From GCA-2746365 sp963711255 (lineage in GTDB: Bacteria; Pseudomonadota; Gammaproteobacteria; SZUA-229): 64,000 nucleotides of DNA. A program made the position numbers and the translations under genes. The stretch spans positions 62,001-126,000 of the forward strand of contig CAVQDO010000016.1 of the NCBI GenBank assembly GCA_963711255.1. Direction: 5' to 3'. This document shows positions 52,895-63,040 of the stretch, piece by piece. Below the pieces are notes generated by a model. It was given only the letters and a program-made list of their open reading frames with translations. It made no database searches and had not been told where the DNA came from. The first letter of the stretch is position 1, and each line of letters begins with the position of its first letter.

Positions 52895-55294
52895 TTAGGC
52901 ATCTTCAAGCGCCTGAGGGCGACCAAGATAGTAACCCTGCACATAATTCACACCGATTTCCTTCAACGCCAATAATGTTGATTCATCTTCAACATGCTCA
53001 GCAATAGTCCTTAGGCCCATTACCTTGCCAACCTGCTGTATCGATTCCACCATTGCCCTGTCGATGCTGTCACTACATATATCTTTAACAAAACAACCAT
53101 CAATTTTCAGATAATTAACCGGTAATGTTTTCAGGTAAGCGAATGAACTTAAGCCACTACCAAAATCATCCAGTGCAAATTTACAGCCATAGTTCTTTAA
53201 TTCATTAATAAAAATCGTTGCTTTAGTCAGGTTGCTGATTGCCACCGTTTCAGTAATTTCAAAACAGACATTGGCCAGTGAAATGTTATGGATATTCTTT
53301 TCCTGAAGTATAAAGTCAAGCAGCGAACTATCGTTGATTGAATCACCCGATAAATTTATCGCGAAAACTCGATCAGTACCTTTTACCGGGTCAGCAGGAT
53401 TATTCTTTCCCATGTACCTGAATACTTTTCGAATAACCCAGCGATCGATATCCGGCATAATGCCATAACGCTCTGCTGCAGGGATGAATGCACCAGGAGG
53501 AATGATATTGTCATCGTCATCTATCATTCTTAATAATATTTCAAGGTGACCCCTGTTTTGATCACTGACACTTACAATGGGCTGCTGATACAGTTGAAAG
53601 CGATTTTCTTCGAGTGCTGTGGATATCCGTGCAGTCCAGTGCATCTGGCCATAACGTTCAGTTACCGCCGCATCTGAAGGTTCGTAGACATGCACACGAT
53701 TACGGCCGGAATCTTTAGCTGCATAACAGGCCATATCTGCCGCACTCAACACCTGGGCCATATCTGAGTTATCGGCATTGATCCCTATTACACCAATGCT
53801 GACACCAATTTCAAAAGTTTTATCATCCCAGATAAAGCGGTAGTCCTTGATTTTCTGCCGGACTTTATCAGCGATAGTCGATGCCTGTTTCAGGCCGCAG
53901 TTCTGCAGAATAATACCGAATTCATCACCGCCAAGGCGCGCAACAATATCGCCTGTACGCAACACTTCATTGATTAACGATGGCAATTGTTTCAGCAACT
54001 CGTCGCCGGCGACATGCCCGCAGGTATCATTAACAATCTTAAAATTATCCAGATCAAGATAAAACAGCGTATGATGCCTGTCTTCTTCACGGACATTGAT
54101 TAAGATTTCTTCAAGATATTCTTCGAATTTACGACGATTATATAAACCGGTCAGCAGGTCATGACTTGCCTGGTAGGACAGCTGCCGGGTCAAACGCCGG
54201 GTGTGGCTGACATCCTGAATAACCATTACCGCACCCATAAGATCACCACTCTCTGTTTTCATTGGCGCTATCGATGCTTCAATTGAGATAATTGAATCGT
54301 CCATTGCAATTAATGAGGAGTGATCGGGCAGGTGGACAATGTTTCCTGTTACAAAACACTCGTGCAGGGCATCATCGATTGCCTCACCGCTTACTTCATC
54401 AACGATGTTAAAAACCTTGTTAAATTTTCTGCCGATAATATTCCTGGTATCACAGGCCAGTAACTTTTCACCTGCTGGATTCATGTAGACAATGCGTTCA
54501 CTGATATCAACTGTCACAACCGAGTCAGTAATGGAATATAAAGTAACTTCCGCGCGTTCTTTTTCTATTCCCAGTGCAATCTCTGATTCAGAAGCACGCT
54601 CCAATGCTTGCAGCGCATCATCTTTATGCGACAGAATGGCTTCAATGGCATCATTAATGAATTTACCAAGGTAGCCAAATTCATCTGCCCTGCTTTCATC
54701 AAACCTGACACTTTCATTGCCTTTTGAAAACATCTCCGCGGTTGTTACCATTTTCTGGAAAGGCGCAGCCAGCATTGACTGCAAGATGCGCTGTAATAAC
54801 AAACCAAATATAAAAACACCCAGGCCAATTGATAGCAGGAAATTTTTTCGTATATTCGATATTACTATCTCGGTACCAGCGCAGTATATTTCAATCTTGA
54901 TCGCGTGTAGTTGGTTTGAGCTGGACGGGAAATAATGCAGTAGATACTCATACTTATCGTCACTTTCTTCTACCATGCCAATTGATATCGATTTATCACC
55001 CTCGTAAAGGCGAATTGCATGAAAACCAAACTCATCCATATGCTCGTTTACTTTTGAACGGATACGGCCTGCCGCTTTTTCCAATACAGGTGGTTCTGAA
55101 AATTGCTCAACAATTTCTTCTATTTCATAGGAGATAATAATAGCTTCTTCCATGTTCTCTGCCGCCAGGTCTGACTCCGCCCTGGACAGAATTACCACGG
55201 CTAACAGTAAACCAACGAAAACCAGGCCCCAGAAAACCAGGCCAGTAATTCGTGCTGGAAGTTTTACCTCGAATTTTTGTATTTCTTCCGACAT
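52895..55294 (-). CDS. Membrane-bound PAS-GGDEF-EAL protein (c-di-GMP turnover)
   Basis: A 799-residue inner-membrane signalling protein. Transmembrane segment 1 (about 15-37), a periplasmic sensor region (about 38-145), segment 2 (about 150-170) and a HAMP region (to about 225) precede a PAS domain (about 235-360). GGDEF has LARLGGDEFGIIL (about 448-460) with an RTGD inhibitory site; its active-site residues are intact. EAL has the glutamate in LEILLRM (variant of E-x-L), DDFGSGLSSFAYL and TIAEHVED, so the hydrolase metal ligands also seem present. Both activities are possible, and which dominates cannot be told. It stands alone; the DUF2892-like gene is upstream. Confidence 0.92.
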   Translation of the reverse strand: MSEEIQKFEVKLPARITGLVFWGLVFVGLLLAVVILSRAESDLAAENMEEAIIISYEIEEIVEQFSEPPVLEKAAGRIRSKVNEHMDEFGFHAIRLYEGDKSISIGMVEESDDKYEYLLHYFPSSSNQLHAIKIEIYCAGTEIVISNIRKNFLLSIGLGVFIFGLLLQRILQSMLAAPFQKMVTTAEMFSKGNESVRFDESRADEFGYLGKFINDAIEAILSHKDDALQALERASESEIALGIEKERAEVTLYSITDSVVTVDISERIVYMNPAGEKLLACDTRNIIGRKFNKVFNIVDEVSGEAIDDALHECFVTGNIVHLPDHSSLIAMDDSIISIEASIAPMKTESGDLMGAVMVIQDVSHTRRLTRQLSYQASHDLLTGLYNRRKFEEYLEEILINVREEDRHHTLFYLDLDNFKIVNDTCGHVAGDELLKQLPSLINEVLRTGDIVARLGGDEFGIILQNCGLKQASTIADKVRQKIKDYRFIWDDKTFEIGVSIGVIGINADNSDMAQVLSAADMACYAAKDSGRNRVHVYEPSDAAVTERYGQMHWTARISTALEENRFQLYQQPIVSVSDQNRGHLEILLRMIDDDDNIIPPGAFIPAAERYGIMPDIDRWVIRKVFRYMGKNNPADPVKGTDRVFAINLSGDSINDSSLLDFILQEKNIHNISLANVCFEITETVAISNLTKATIFINELKNYGCKFALDDFGSGLSSFAYLKTLPVNYLKIDGCFVKDICSDSIDRAMVESIQQVGKVMGLRTIAEHVEDESTLLALKEIGVNYVQGYYLGRPQALEDA

Positions 55295-55356
55295 CCAGTC
55301 GATCTCTAACAGAGCTTAGCGGCAGGTATAGTGCTAGAACATTGAATTTTCATGAA

Positions 55357-55752
55357 CTATTTGAATCCCAGCCATTTTAAAAATAATAATACCGGGCAAA
55401 CACTGCTGACACCGGCGCCCAGGATGGCAAAACCCATAAACCATGGAAAAAACCAGACCATCTCAAAGTTATATTCGTTTAATAATATAAAAGAGCCGCC
55501 CAGCATAATGGCAACAACAATGCGCCATGCCCTGAATGAATCAAAGTTTATACGTTGCGGTGATTGAAAATAAACCAGGCCAGCTGGAACAGGAGTATTG
55601 CTGACTTTCTGACTTATGGTTGTTAATCTCAGGTTAAAGACGCCTTCAATAACCAGCCACAGACTTAACAGGTAGATCATGATATCTACCTCAAAATAAA
55701 GCCCGATCAGGATATACGCCCCGACAAAAAATAAAAATACGCGTTCACTCAT
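55357..55752 (-). CDS. Small membrane protein, possibly DUF2892/YgaP-TM-like
   Basis: A 131-residue hydrophobic protein with about four predicted membrane segments: residues 4-20, 24-40, 78-95 and 98-125. The C-terminal ILGAGVSSVCPVLLFLKWLGF recalls the TGxxxxCPLYxLLG end of DUF2892 (the membrane hairpin of YgaP), which is the only family link seen. Its role is unknown. It lies 62 bases upstream of the GGDEF-EAL gene on the same strand and could be cotranscribed with it. Confidence 0.7.
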   Translation of the reverse strand: MSERVFLFFVGAYILIGLYFEVDIMIYLLSLWLVIEGVFNLRLTTISQKVSNTPVPAGLVYFQSPQRINFDSFRAWRIVVAIMLGGSFILLNEYNFEMVWFFPWFMGFAILGAGVSSVCPVLLFLKWLGFK

Positions 55753-55973
55753 AGCCAGACCTCATAACGATGTTAAAAAGAATAGCCATCCGCTTCGATT
55801 AAATACTTGTTTATCCGTCAGGAAAACCTATAATCAAACGCTAACACACTGTTTTTATTAATTTATTTAAAAGTGCTATCCACCCAGTATATATAGCAGA
55901 TTTTGCACAAATTATTGGATATCAGGTATATTCACCAGCCAAGGCGAGCAATCAAAATCTAACGAGATACTGC

Positions 55974-57026
55974 TTATCTGGCGGCTTTAATGTGACCCGC
56001 ACAGTCACGGGCACAGTCATGAATTAAACCGGGACCAGAATAGATAAAGCCGGTATAGATCTGTACCAGGCTGGCACCAGCGTTAAGCTTTTCGAGTGCA
56101 TCGGCTGATGAAGAAATACCGCCAACTGCAATTACAGGCATTTTACCGTCTAGCTGCTTGAGCAGTTTTTTCAAAATAGTAGTTGTTAATTCAAAGACTG
56201 GTTGACCGCTTAAGCCACCCGCTTCACTGGCAATTTCTTTAGACAATAATGTCGAAGGCCGACTATTACTTGTGTTAGTGGCAATCACCGCGTCAATTTC
56301 TGCCGATATTAGTCGCTGCGCGATATCTGCAATTTCGTCATCATCAAGATCGGGGGCTATTTTTACCGCTAATGGAACATAGCGCTGATATTGCTCTTTC
56401 AGTTCTGCCTGGCAGTTTTTTAATTGCCGCAGCAATTCACTCAGTCCTTCGCCATGCTGCAGCTTTCTTAATCCCGGCGTATTCGGCGATGAAATATTAA
56501 TGGTAATGTAATCGGCGTACGAGTAAACCTGCTGCATACAGGCGAGATAATCATCTGCCGCATTTTCCAGCGGGGTATCCTTATTTTTACCAATATTTAT
56601 ACCCAGGATGCAGCGCCCATTTTTCTGCGTGTACCAACGGCTTTGTTTAACATGCTTAATAAGAGCATCGACACCTTCATTATTGAATCCCATTCGATTA
56701 ATAATAGCATTGTCGGCCTGCAGTCGAAAAAGTCGTGGCTTTTCATTACCCGGTTGTGATAAAGGCGTTACTGTACCCACTTCGATAAAGCCAAATCCAC
56801 ACTGCGCCAGTGCATCAATATGTTTAGCATCTTTATCCAGGCCTGCGGCAAGTCCAATCGCATTAGGGAATGTAATACCCATTACGGTAACAGGCACATC
56901 GATACGATTTTTTACAAAAAGTTTTAATAAACCCAGTGAATTAATAAGGCTTAGCATATTTAATGAAAAAACATGAATCGTTTCGGCATCAAATAAAAAC
57001 AAAATTCGTCGGATTATTGAATACAT
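55974..57026 (-). CDS. pyrD: Dihydroorotate dehydrogenase (quinone), class 2
   Basis: Membrane-associated flavoenzyme that oxidises dihydroorotate to orotate in pyrimidine synthesis, giving electrons to quinone. The 350 residues include the class 2 N-terminal helices for membrane and quinone docking (MYSIIRRILFLFDAETIHVFSLNML), GITFPNAIGLAAGLDKDAKHIDAL, FGFIEVGTVTPLSQPGNEKPRLFRL, TINISSPNTPGLRKLQ with the catalytic-type serine, and IAVGGISSSADALEKLNAGASLVQIYTGFIYSGP. recJ ends 4 bases upstream, so this is the last gene of the rnr-rlmB-COG4255-recJ-pyrD run. Confidence 0.96.
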   Translation of the reverse strand: MYSIIRRILFLFDAETIHVFSLNMLSLINSLGLLKLFVKNRIDVPVTVMGITFPNAIGLAAGLDKDAKHIDALAQCGFGFIEVGTVTPLSQPGNEKPRLFRLQADNAIINRMGFNNEGVDALIKHVKQSRWYTQKNGRCILGINIGKNKDTPLENAADDYLACMQQVYSYADYITINISSPNTPGLRKLQHGEGLSELLRQLKNCQAELKEQYQRYVPLAVKIAPDLDDDEIADIAQRLISAEIDAVIATNTSNSRPSTLLSKEIASEAGGLSGQPVFELTTTILKKLLKQLDGKMPVIAVGGISSSADALEKLNAGASLVQIYTGFIYSGPGLIHDCARDCAGHIKAAR

Positions 57027-57030
57027 AAAT

Positions 57031-58842
57031 TTATACTGCCTCGATATGCTGGATGATCAGCTGTAAAGTACGTTTACCCCGGAACTCATTCACATCCAGC
57101 CGATAGACAGCACGGATGCTGTCATCACCCGCAGGCAGATCGGCATCGGTTTTATTAAAGGCGATAGCTGCATAACATTCACCACTATCTTCTTTGGCCA
57201 GATCCAGCTTCAGATGCTTTTCACCGACAATTCGCCAGTTCATCACTTTGAAAACATCATCAAATACCGGTTCAGGAAAGCATTGCCCCCAGGGACTGGC
57301 ATACTTGAACAATTCTGACGTTTCAATATTCATATAAGCATCGTCGACCGCACCATCGGTTTCGCTCAGACTCTCAAGATCCTGCGGCCTTAACATATCA
57401 CTTACCTGCTCGGTAAATGCCTGCTGAAACAGGCCAAAGCTATCCTGCTTAATGGTTAAACCCGCTGCCATCGCGTGGCCGCCAAATTTATCAATAAGGC
57501 CTTCATGCCGCTTTGATATTAAATCCAGCACATCACGCATATGCAATCCCGGTATCGAACGGCCTGATCCTTTTATCTCGCCGTTACCCGCATCAGCAAA
57601 AGCAATGACCGGGCGATGAAATTTTTCCTTTATTCTTGATGCCAGCAGTCCAACTACACCCTGGTGCCATTGTTCATCAAACAGTGCCAGCGCTTTTGGT
57701 ATTGATTCACTGTCACCTAGCATTTTTAATTGCTGCTCTAAAAGACTGCTTGCCTGCTGCAGCATCTCGCCTTCTATTTCTCGGCGTTGCAGATTCATCT
57801 GGTTTAATGTTGCTGCGTATTTGAATGCCAGCTCATAATCATCACTGAGCAAACACTCTATTCCAATCGACATATCATCCAGCCGGCCCGCCGCGTTCAG
57901 GCGCGGACCGATAATAAAGCCAAAGTCCTGGGACGAGCAGCCTTCAATCGACTTGCCGGCTATGGTCAGTAATGCATTTATGCCGGCGCAGGCTTTATTA
58001 GCGCGAATTCGCTGCAGGCCGTACTCAACCAGTATCCGGTTATTATCATCCAGCGGCACCACATCGGCCACTGTACCCAGCGCAACCAGGTCTAAAAACC
58101 CTGCCATATTAGGCTCAACCGGTGCTGATGATACCGTCTTGTCAAACCACTTTTTCTCCCGCAAGGCGGCGCGCACTGCCAGCATCAAATAAAATGCTAC
58201 GCCAACACCGGCAATGGTTTTAGCTGGGAACGCACAACCCGGTTGATTGGGATTAACAATTGCTGCTGCATCGGGAAGTTTATCGCCGGCAAGATGATGG
58301 TCGGTCACCACCACCTGAATACCCAGATCGTTTGCCCGCTGCACACCTTCAATACTTGAAATACCATTGTCGACGGTGATAATCAGGTCAGGCTTCTTCC
58401 TGTCTTTAACTTCTTCATAGTCAGACAAACCGGCAGCAACATCGACAATCTGTGTGCTTAAGCCATAGCCAAAATCAAATCGGTTGGGTACAAGATAATC
58501 AATACAGCTTGCGCCAAAAGCTTTTAGTGTGCGAATCATTACCGCACAGGAAGTCGCACCATCTGCATCAAAATCGCCGACGATAAGAATATTTTTATTT
58601 TCCATGATGGCGCTGGCGACAATCTCAGACGCCACATCAATATCTTTCAACAAGGAATAATCAAGCAGATCATGCAGACTGTAATTCACCTGCTGCAGTT
58701 GTGTAACACCTCGATTGGCGTATACTTTTTTAAGCAGCGGGTGCAAATCACTGTTCAGTAATTCATCACTGACATCACTATCCCTGCGGACAATAGAGGT
58801 GCCAGCGGAGTGCTGTATTGTTTGATCAGTAACTGTTGACAT
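57031..58842 (-). CDS. recJ: Single-stranded-DNA-specific exonuclease RecJ
   Basis: 5'-3' single-strand exonuclease for recombination and mismatch repair, of the DHH superfamily. From ATG 58842 it has 603 residues. Motifs are VGDFDADGATSCAVMIRTL, ITVDNGISS and VVTDHHLAG (DHH), RLNAAGRLDDM, and the C-terminal GSGRSIPGLHMRDVLD with GGHAMAAGL (DHHA1). I chose ATG 58842 because TGGAAAACT gives a plausible ribosome site; a start at 58878 only extends into the upstream gene. It overlaps the upstream gene by 17 bases, showing tight coupling. Confidence 0.95.
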   Translation of the reverse strand: MSTVTDQTIQHSAGTSIVRRDSDVSDELLNSDLHPLLKKVYANRGVTQLQQVNYSLHDLLDYSLLKDIDVASEIVASAIMENKNILIVGDFDADGATSCAVMIRTLKAFGASCIDYLVPNRFDFGYGLSTQIVDVAAGLSDYEEVKDRKKPDLIITVDNGISSIEGVQRANDLGIQVVVTDHHLAGDKLPDAAAIVNPNQPGCAFPAKTIAGVGVAFYLMLAVRAALREKKWFDKTVSSAPVEPNMAGFLDLVALGTVADVVPLDDNNRILVEYGLQRIRANKACAGINALLTIAGKSIEGCSSQDFGFIIGPRLNAAGRLDDMSIGIECLLSDDYELAFKYAATLNQMNLQRREIEGEMLQQASSLLEQQLKMLGDSESIPKALALFDEQWHQGVVGLLASRIKEKFHRPVIAFADAGNGEIKGSGRSIPGLHMRDVLDLISKRHEGLIDKFGGHAMAAGLTIKQDSFGLFQQAFTEQVSDMLRPQDLESLSETDGAVDDAYMNIETSELFKYASPWGQCFPEPVFDDVFKVMNWRIVGEKHLKLDLAKEDSGECYAAIAFNKTDADLPAGDDSIRAVYRLDVNEFRGKRTLQLIIQHIEAV

Positions 58843-59902
58843 AGTTTTCCAGCTTTTCCTTTCGCCCTGCATATCCACTCATATAACGCCAGAATCGCAA
58901 GTTATCGTACTTCGAAAACTGGTATTGGGTTTTATTGCACGGGTACAGGGTAAGCTTAATATTATTTTTTTTCGCTACTTTCAATAATGGATAAATCCAT
59001 TGCTCTAACAGTTTTTGCTGTGCCGCTAACCACAAACTGACATCAGTATAATTGACCAGGTGCTCCAGCTCAGAAAGATAAAGCACATTAAACGGCCTGT
59101 TTTTTTCGGCCAGTAATAACTCGCTGTATTGTGTTGCCGAATCAGGCAATAATAAATTATCGCACTGCAGAAATTCAGCAAGACCCATCAGCATTTTATC
59201 ATTACTGCATATTGCCGCTGTATTTTTTTCATCGCGATGCTTTAGCAGCCCCGCATTTAACTGCCCGGAACCATGAAACCACAGGCTGTTTATGCTTGGC
59301 TGACCCGCCTGTTCCCTGGCCTCATTCACCTCATGGGTGTGCATCAGCATTTGTGCTTCAGTCAGCACCTGTTTCCAGGTACCGGCATGCTTTCCTTCAG
59401 GCAGCAGGAAATTTATATTCCTCGCCACCGCTTCAACTAAAGGCGTTGTCTGCATATCAATTTCATTATCACTGACGACAAACCACTGCTCATTATCAAG
59501 CGCAATAAAATTGAATCCATCCTGGCTAAAATGCTGATTCAATGCAGCTCTTAAAGCATCTGCATCACTATCGCTGATATTAAGGTCTTTACTGGAAGTT
59601 AACACAGCATGATCCATATCTGCCCGCAAATGAACCGGATCAGCGTGCATATAATGTTTTGATGGATCGTATCGCTTATCGCCAAGCAGGTTTAATGCCG
59701 CCGATGGGAAATCGCCAGCTGGCTGTAAGTTAAAGACTGAAGCGATAAGCTCAGCTGTATTAGCGGAAGATGGCTGGCGCTCCGCTTTTGCTAAAACGGA
59801 AATCCATTTATTTAAAGCCGCATTATTCTGTAATGACTGGATTTCAGCCAGCGGCCCGCAGATTCCCGGAACAATTAGATGAAGTTCTGGCTGCTGTTGC
59901 AT
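58826..59902 (-). CDS. COG4255/RpfE-like conserved protein of unknown function
   Basis: A 358-residue cytosolic protein with the opening HLIVPGICGPL and a central VRADMDHAVL-type stretch (here HLRADMDHAVL), LDNEQWFVVSD, LPEGKHAGTWKQVLTEAQMLMHTHEVNEAREQAGQPSINSLWFHGSGQL. These resemble a group often labelled phosphoglycerate mutase or RpfE and found beside recJ in Xanthomonas, but no catalytic residue can be assigned. Its 3' end overlaps recJ by 17 bases and rlmB ends 8 bases upstream, so it is cotranscribed with DNA-repair and RNA-processing genes. The function is unknown; the link with recJ is the main clue. Confidence 0.8.
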   Translation of the reverse strand: MQQQPELHLIVPGICGPLAEIQSLQNNAALNKWISVLAKAERQPSSANTAELIASVFNLQPAGDFPSAALNLLGDKRYDPSKHYMHADPVHLRADMDHAVLTSSKDLNISDSDADALRAALNQHFSQDGFNFIALDNEQWFVVSDNEIDMQTTPLVEAVARNINFLLPEGKHAGTWKQVLTEAQMLMHTHEVNEAREQAGQPSINSLWFHGSGQLNAGLLKHRDEKNTAAICSNDKMLMGLAEFLQCDNLLLPDSATQYSELLLAEKNRPFNVLYLSELEHLVNYTDVSLWLAAQQKLLEQWIYPLLKVAKKNNIKLTLYPCNKTQYQFSKYDNLRFWRYMSGYAGRKEKLENYVNSY

Positions 59903-59910
59903 GCGCCGGG

Positions 59911-60657
59911 TTAACTTGCTGCCTGTTGCTGGCGGCGTATTTCGTAGAGGCTAACGGCAGTCGCAACCGAAATATTCAGGCTTTCGACACTGCCCTGCAT
60001 GGGAATGGATACAAGCTCGTCACAGGCTTCGCGCGTCAATCGCCGCATGCCTTTACCTTCCGAGCCCATAACCAGGGCAACACGGTTATTCATCCTGGTT
60101 TGATAGATTGAATGCGAACTGTCACCGCTGGTTCCGATAACCCAGACATTTTCCTGCTTGATAGTATCCAGTGCCCGGGCAAGGTTTGATACCATAATGT
60201 AAGGAACTGTCTCGGCAGCACCGCTGGCCACATTCCTGATTACAGGTGTCAGTGCCGGGCTGCGATTTTTTGAAACGATAACCGCATCAACACCGACCGC
60301 ATCAGCTGTACGTAAACAGGCACCGATATTATGCGGATCCTGCACTTCATCAAGCACCAGTAACAAAACAGACTCTTTCTGCAAAACATCTTGCAGTGAA
60401 ACCTCCCTGGATTTGTCATGGCGAATTTCCGCAACCACACCCTGGTGACGGGCTTTCGGGCATTTCTCTTTTAGCCTGTCATTTGCAATTGCCTGAACCG
60501 AAACACCTGAATTTTGTGCAATACTCAGAATTGTTTTGATACGGTTATCGTTGCGTCCCTGCTGTACAAAAACCTGCAACACGTTTTCCGGTTGCTGCCT
60601 TAATGCTGCCTCAACAGCATGTATGCCATAGATCAGTTCGTTAGGTTTCTTTGCCAT
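59911..60657 (-). CDS. rlmB: 23S rRNA (guanosine(2251)-2'-O)-methyltransferase RlmB
   Basis: SPOUT-class methyltransferase that modifies G2251 in the peptidyl-transferase P loop. The 248 residues have an N-terminal substrate domain (YGIHAVEAALRQQPENVLQVFVQQGRND) and the SPOUT domain with LDEVQDPHNIGACLRTADAVGVDAVIV (motif 1), VALVMGSEGKGMRRLTREACDELVSIPM (motif 2) and GSVESLNISVATAVSLYEI (motif 3), the trefoil knot that binds SAM. It lies 64 bases downstream of rnr, the standard rnr-rlmB pair. Confidence 0.95.
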   Translation of the reverse strand: MAKKPNELIYGIHAVEAALRQQPENVLQVFVQQGRNDNRIKTILSIAQNSGVSVQAIANDRLKEKCPKARHQGVVAEIRHDKSREVSLQDVLQKESVLLLVLDEVQDPHNIGACLRTADAVGVDAVIVSKNRSPALTPVIRNVASGAAETVPYIMVSNLARALDTIKQENVWVIGTSGDSSHSIYQTRMNNRVALVMGSEGKGMRRLTREACDELVSIPMQGSVESLNISVATAVSLYEIRRQQQAAS

Positions 60658-60721
60658 GTACTTTAGTTGTATCTATTAATGGTCAATGCGATTTGATCCG
60701 CACCCTGACTTGTATACGGAC

Positions 60722-63040
60722 CTAATTGTCTTCCAGAAGCTCAAAGTCTATCTTGCGCTCATCCATATCAACCCTGGCAACTCGAATGCGTAACTTGTCG
60801 TTCAGGCCGTAAGTCAAACCGCGATTCTCACCGACTAACATATGCGTTTTAGGATCGAAAACATAATAATCTTTTGGCAAATTGGTTATGTGTATAAGAC
60901 CTTCAACAAAATGTTCGTCCAGTTCAACAAAAAGGCCGAACTGTACTACACCAGTAATGTGCGCATCATAAGTCTCGCCAACTTTATCCAGCATGTACTC
61001 GCATTTCAGGGCAAATTCAGCATCACGTGTCGCTTCGTTTGCGCGGCGCTCATTGGTTGAACAATGCTCGCCCATTAGCAACATACGTTCCTGGCCATAC
61101 ATATAGTCTGATTTCTTGTTGTTACGTACAATATGTTTTAATGCACGGTGAACCAGTAAATCGGGATAACGCCTGATCGGTGAGGTGAAATGTGTATAGT
61201 GCGTCAGGGCAAGGCCAAAGTGGCCATCATTTTCAGCTTTGTATATCGCCTGTTTCATCGAACGCAGCATTAATGTCTGAATCATATGATAATCATCACG
61301 CGTTTTTATTTCTGCACTTAATGCAGCATAGTCACGCGATTCAATTTTTCTGCCAGGTTCGCCCAGTTTCAGGCCGAGATCAGACAGGAAACCACGCAGG
61401 TCTTCAATTTTCTCATCGGCCGGATCTTCATGCACCCGGTACAGGCACGGGTATTTGCTTTTAGCAATAAATTTAGCCGCACTGACATTGGCTGAAATCA
61501 TGCATTCTTCAATGATTTTATGCGCATCATTTCTTACCGAAGGTTTAATACTTTCGATGCGTTTATCATCATTAAAGTGGATAACGGTTTCCGTGGTATC
61601 AAACTCGATAGTACCGCGCGCCCTTCTTGCACCGTCCAGGCATTGATACATATCATTCAAATTAACAATATGCGGATAGATATCGCCAGCAATTATTCCG
61701 CTGCTATTATCCTCCAGTGCCTGCGCTACCTGGGTATAGGTAAGCCGTGCATGTGAACGCATAACCCCTTCCTTGAAGTCATAGCTTTCAATTTCACCCT
61801 GCTTGTTGACCATCATTTCGCAAACCATGCACAGGCGGTCAACCTCCGGGTTTATCGAACATAAGCCATTCGATAAAGATTCAGGAAGCATCGGCACCAC
61901 ACGGCCGGGGAAATAAACCGAGGTTGCACGATCGTAGGCTTCTTCATCAAGCGCTGATCCGATAGCAACATAATGTGCAACATCGGCAATGGCTACAAAC
62001 AGTTTCCAGCCGCCGCCATTTGATTCATCACGAGGCTGGCAATGTACCGCATCATCAAAGTCACGCGCATCTTCACCATCAATGGTAACTAACGGCAAAC
62101 TGCGTAAATCCAGCCGGTTCTGTTTATCACTATCATTAACACTATCGCCAAAAGCATCTGACTGCTGTACAACTTCATCTGGAAACTCATAGGGAATGCC
62201 GTGGTTATGAATCTCAATTTCGATTTCCATACCCGGTGCCATGTGGTCACCGATAACATCGCTTACCTTACCCACCATCTGCTTTCTTTTTGTCGGCTGG
62301 CTGGTGATCTCAACTTTTACGATCTGGCCCGGGCTTGCGCCGCCAAACTTATCCGCAGGAATCAGGATATTCTGTGTAATACGTTTATTATCAGGTACCA
62401 CGTAGGCGATACCTTCATCGTCAAACAGGCGGCCGATCAGCGTTGTATTGGCGCGTTCCACCACCGAGACAATCGAACCTTCACGTCTACCGCGGCGGTC
62501 AACACCGGCAACGGTGGCAACGGCCTGGTCACCATGCAGCACACCGCGCATCTGTTTGCCACTGAGGAACAGGTCGTCTCCGCCCTCATCAGGCACCAGA
62601 AAACCAAAGCCATCGGCGTGAGCGATAACGTGGCCGCGTATGAGGTGTTTTTCATCAACAGGCAGATAACCGCCGCGTCGATTCTGTACCAGCTGGCCAT
62701 CTCGTACCATGGCATTAAGACGGCGTCTTACGCCCTCTTCCTGGTCAGGCCTGACCTGCAGCTCTTTAAACACCGAAGTCTGGGTCATCATACCGGCTTC
62801 GGTAATGGTTTTAAGAATCAAAGTACGGCTGGCAACGGGGTTATCGTAACGATTTGCCTCCAGTTTCGCTTCCGGATCTTTAATCTTCTTATTGCGTTTT
62901 AAAGCATGCTTTTTAGGCCTGCGCTTTCTTGGTTCTTTTTTAGTTTGCGGAGCTTTATTTTCCGTAACCTTTTTTTCTGTCGCTGTTCCCGCTTTCTTGC
63001 GGAAAGTCGATGCAATCTTGTTCTTTAGTTTTGTTAACAT
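60722..63040 (-). CDS. rnr: Ribonuclease R
   Basis: Processive 3'-5' exoribonuclease for structured RNA, rRNA quality control and tmRNA-linked decay. The protein (772 residues from ATG 63040; an ATG at 63064 adds eight) has a winged-helix domain, two cold-shock domains, the RNB catalytic domain with TIDGEDARDFDDAVHC and PIRRYPDLLVHRALK, and a C-terminal S1 domain. The basic region usual at the C-terminus of E. coli RNase R is absent: the protein ends just after S1 (DFELLEDN). A lysine/arginine-rich stretch of about 50 residues is at the N-terminus instead. It heads the rnr-rlmB-COG4255-recJ-pyrD run. SmpB, a partner in trans-translation, is also in this window. Confidence 0.94.
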   Translation of the reverse strand: MLTKLKNKIASTFRKKAGTATEKKVTENKAPQTKKEPRKRRPKKHALKRNKKIKDPEAKLEANRYDNPVASRTLILKTITEAGMMTQTSVFKELQVRPDQEEGVRRRLNAMVRDGQLVQNRRGGYLPVDEKHLIRGHVIAHADGFGFLVPDEGGDDLFLSGKQMRGVLHGDQAVATVAGVDRRGRREGSIVSVVERANTTLIGRLFDDEGIAYVVPDNKRITQNILIPADKFGGASPGQIVKVEITSQPTKRKQMVGKVSDVIGDHMAPGMEIEIEIHNHGIPYEFPDEVVQQSDAFGDSVNDSDKQNRLDLRSLPLVTIDGEDARDFDDAVHCQPRDESNGGGWKLFVAIADVAHYVAIGSALDEEAYDRATSVYFPGRVVPMLPESLSNGLCSINPEVDRLCMVCEMMVNKQGEIESYDFKEGVMRSHARLTYTQVAQALEDNSSGIIAGDIYPHIVNLNDMYQCLDGARRARGTIEFDTTETVIHFNDDKRIESIKPSVRNDAHKIIEECMISANVSAAKFIAKSKYPCLYRVHEDPADEKIEDLRGFLSDLGLKLGEPGRKIESRDYAALSAEIKTRDDYHMIQTLMLRSMKQAIYKAENDGHFGLALTHYTHFTSPIRRYPDLLVHRALKHIVRNNKKSDYMYGQERMLLMGEHCSTNERRANEATRDAEFALKCEYMLDKVGETYDAHITGVVQFGLFVELDEHFVEGLIHITNLPKDYYVFDPKTHMLVGENRGLTYGLNDKLRIRVARVDMDERKIDFELLEDN

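Noticed and set aside
62201..62902. A 233-codon plus-strand frame opposite rnr
   Set aside because: It lies wholly within the RNase R gene on the other strand and has no domain or ribosome site.
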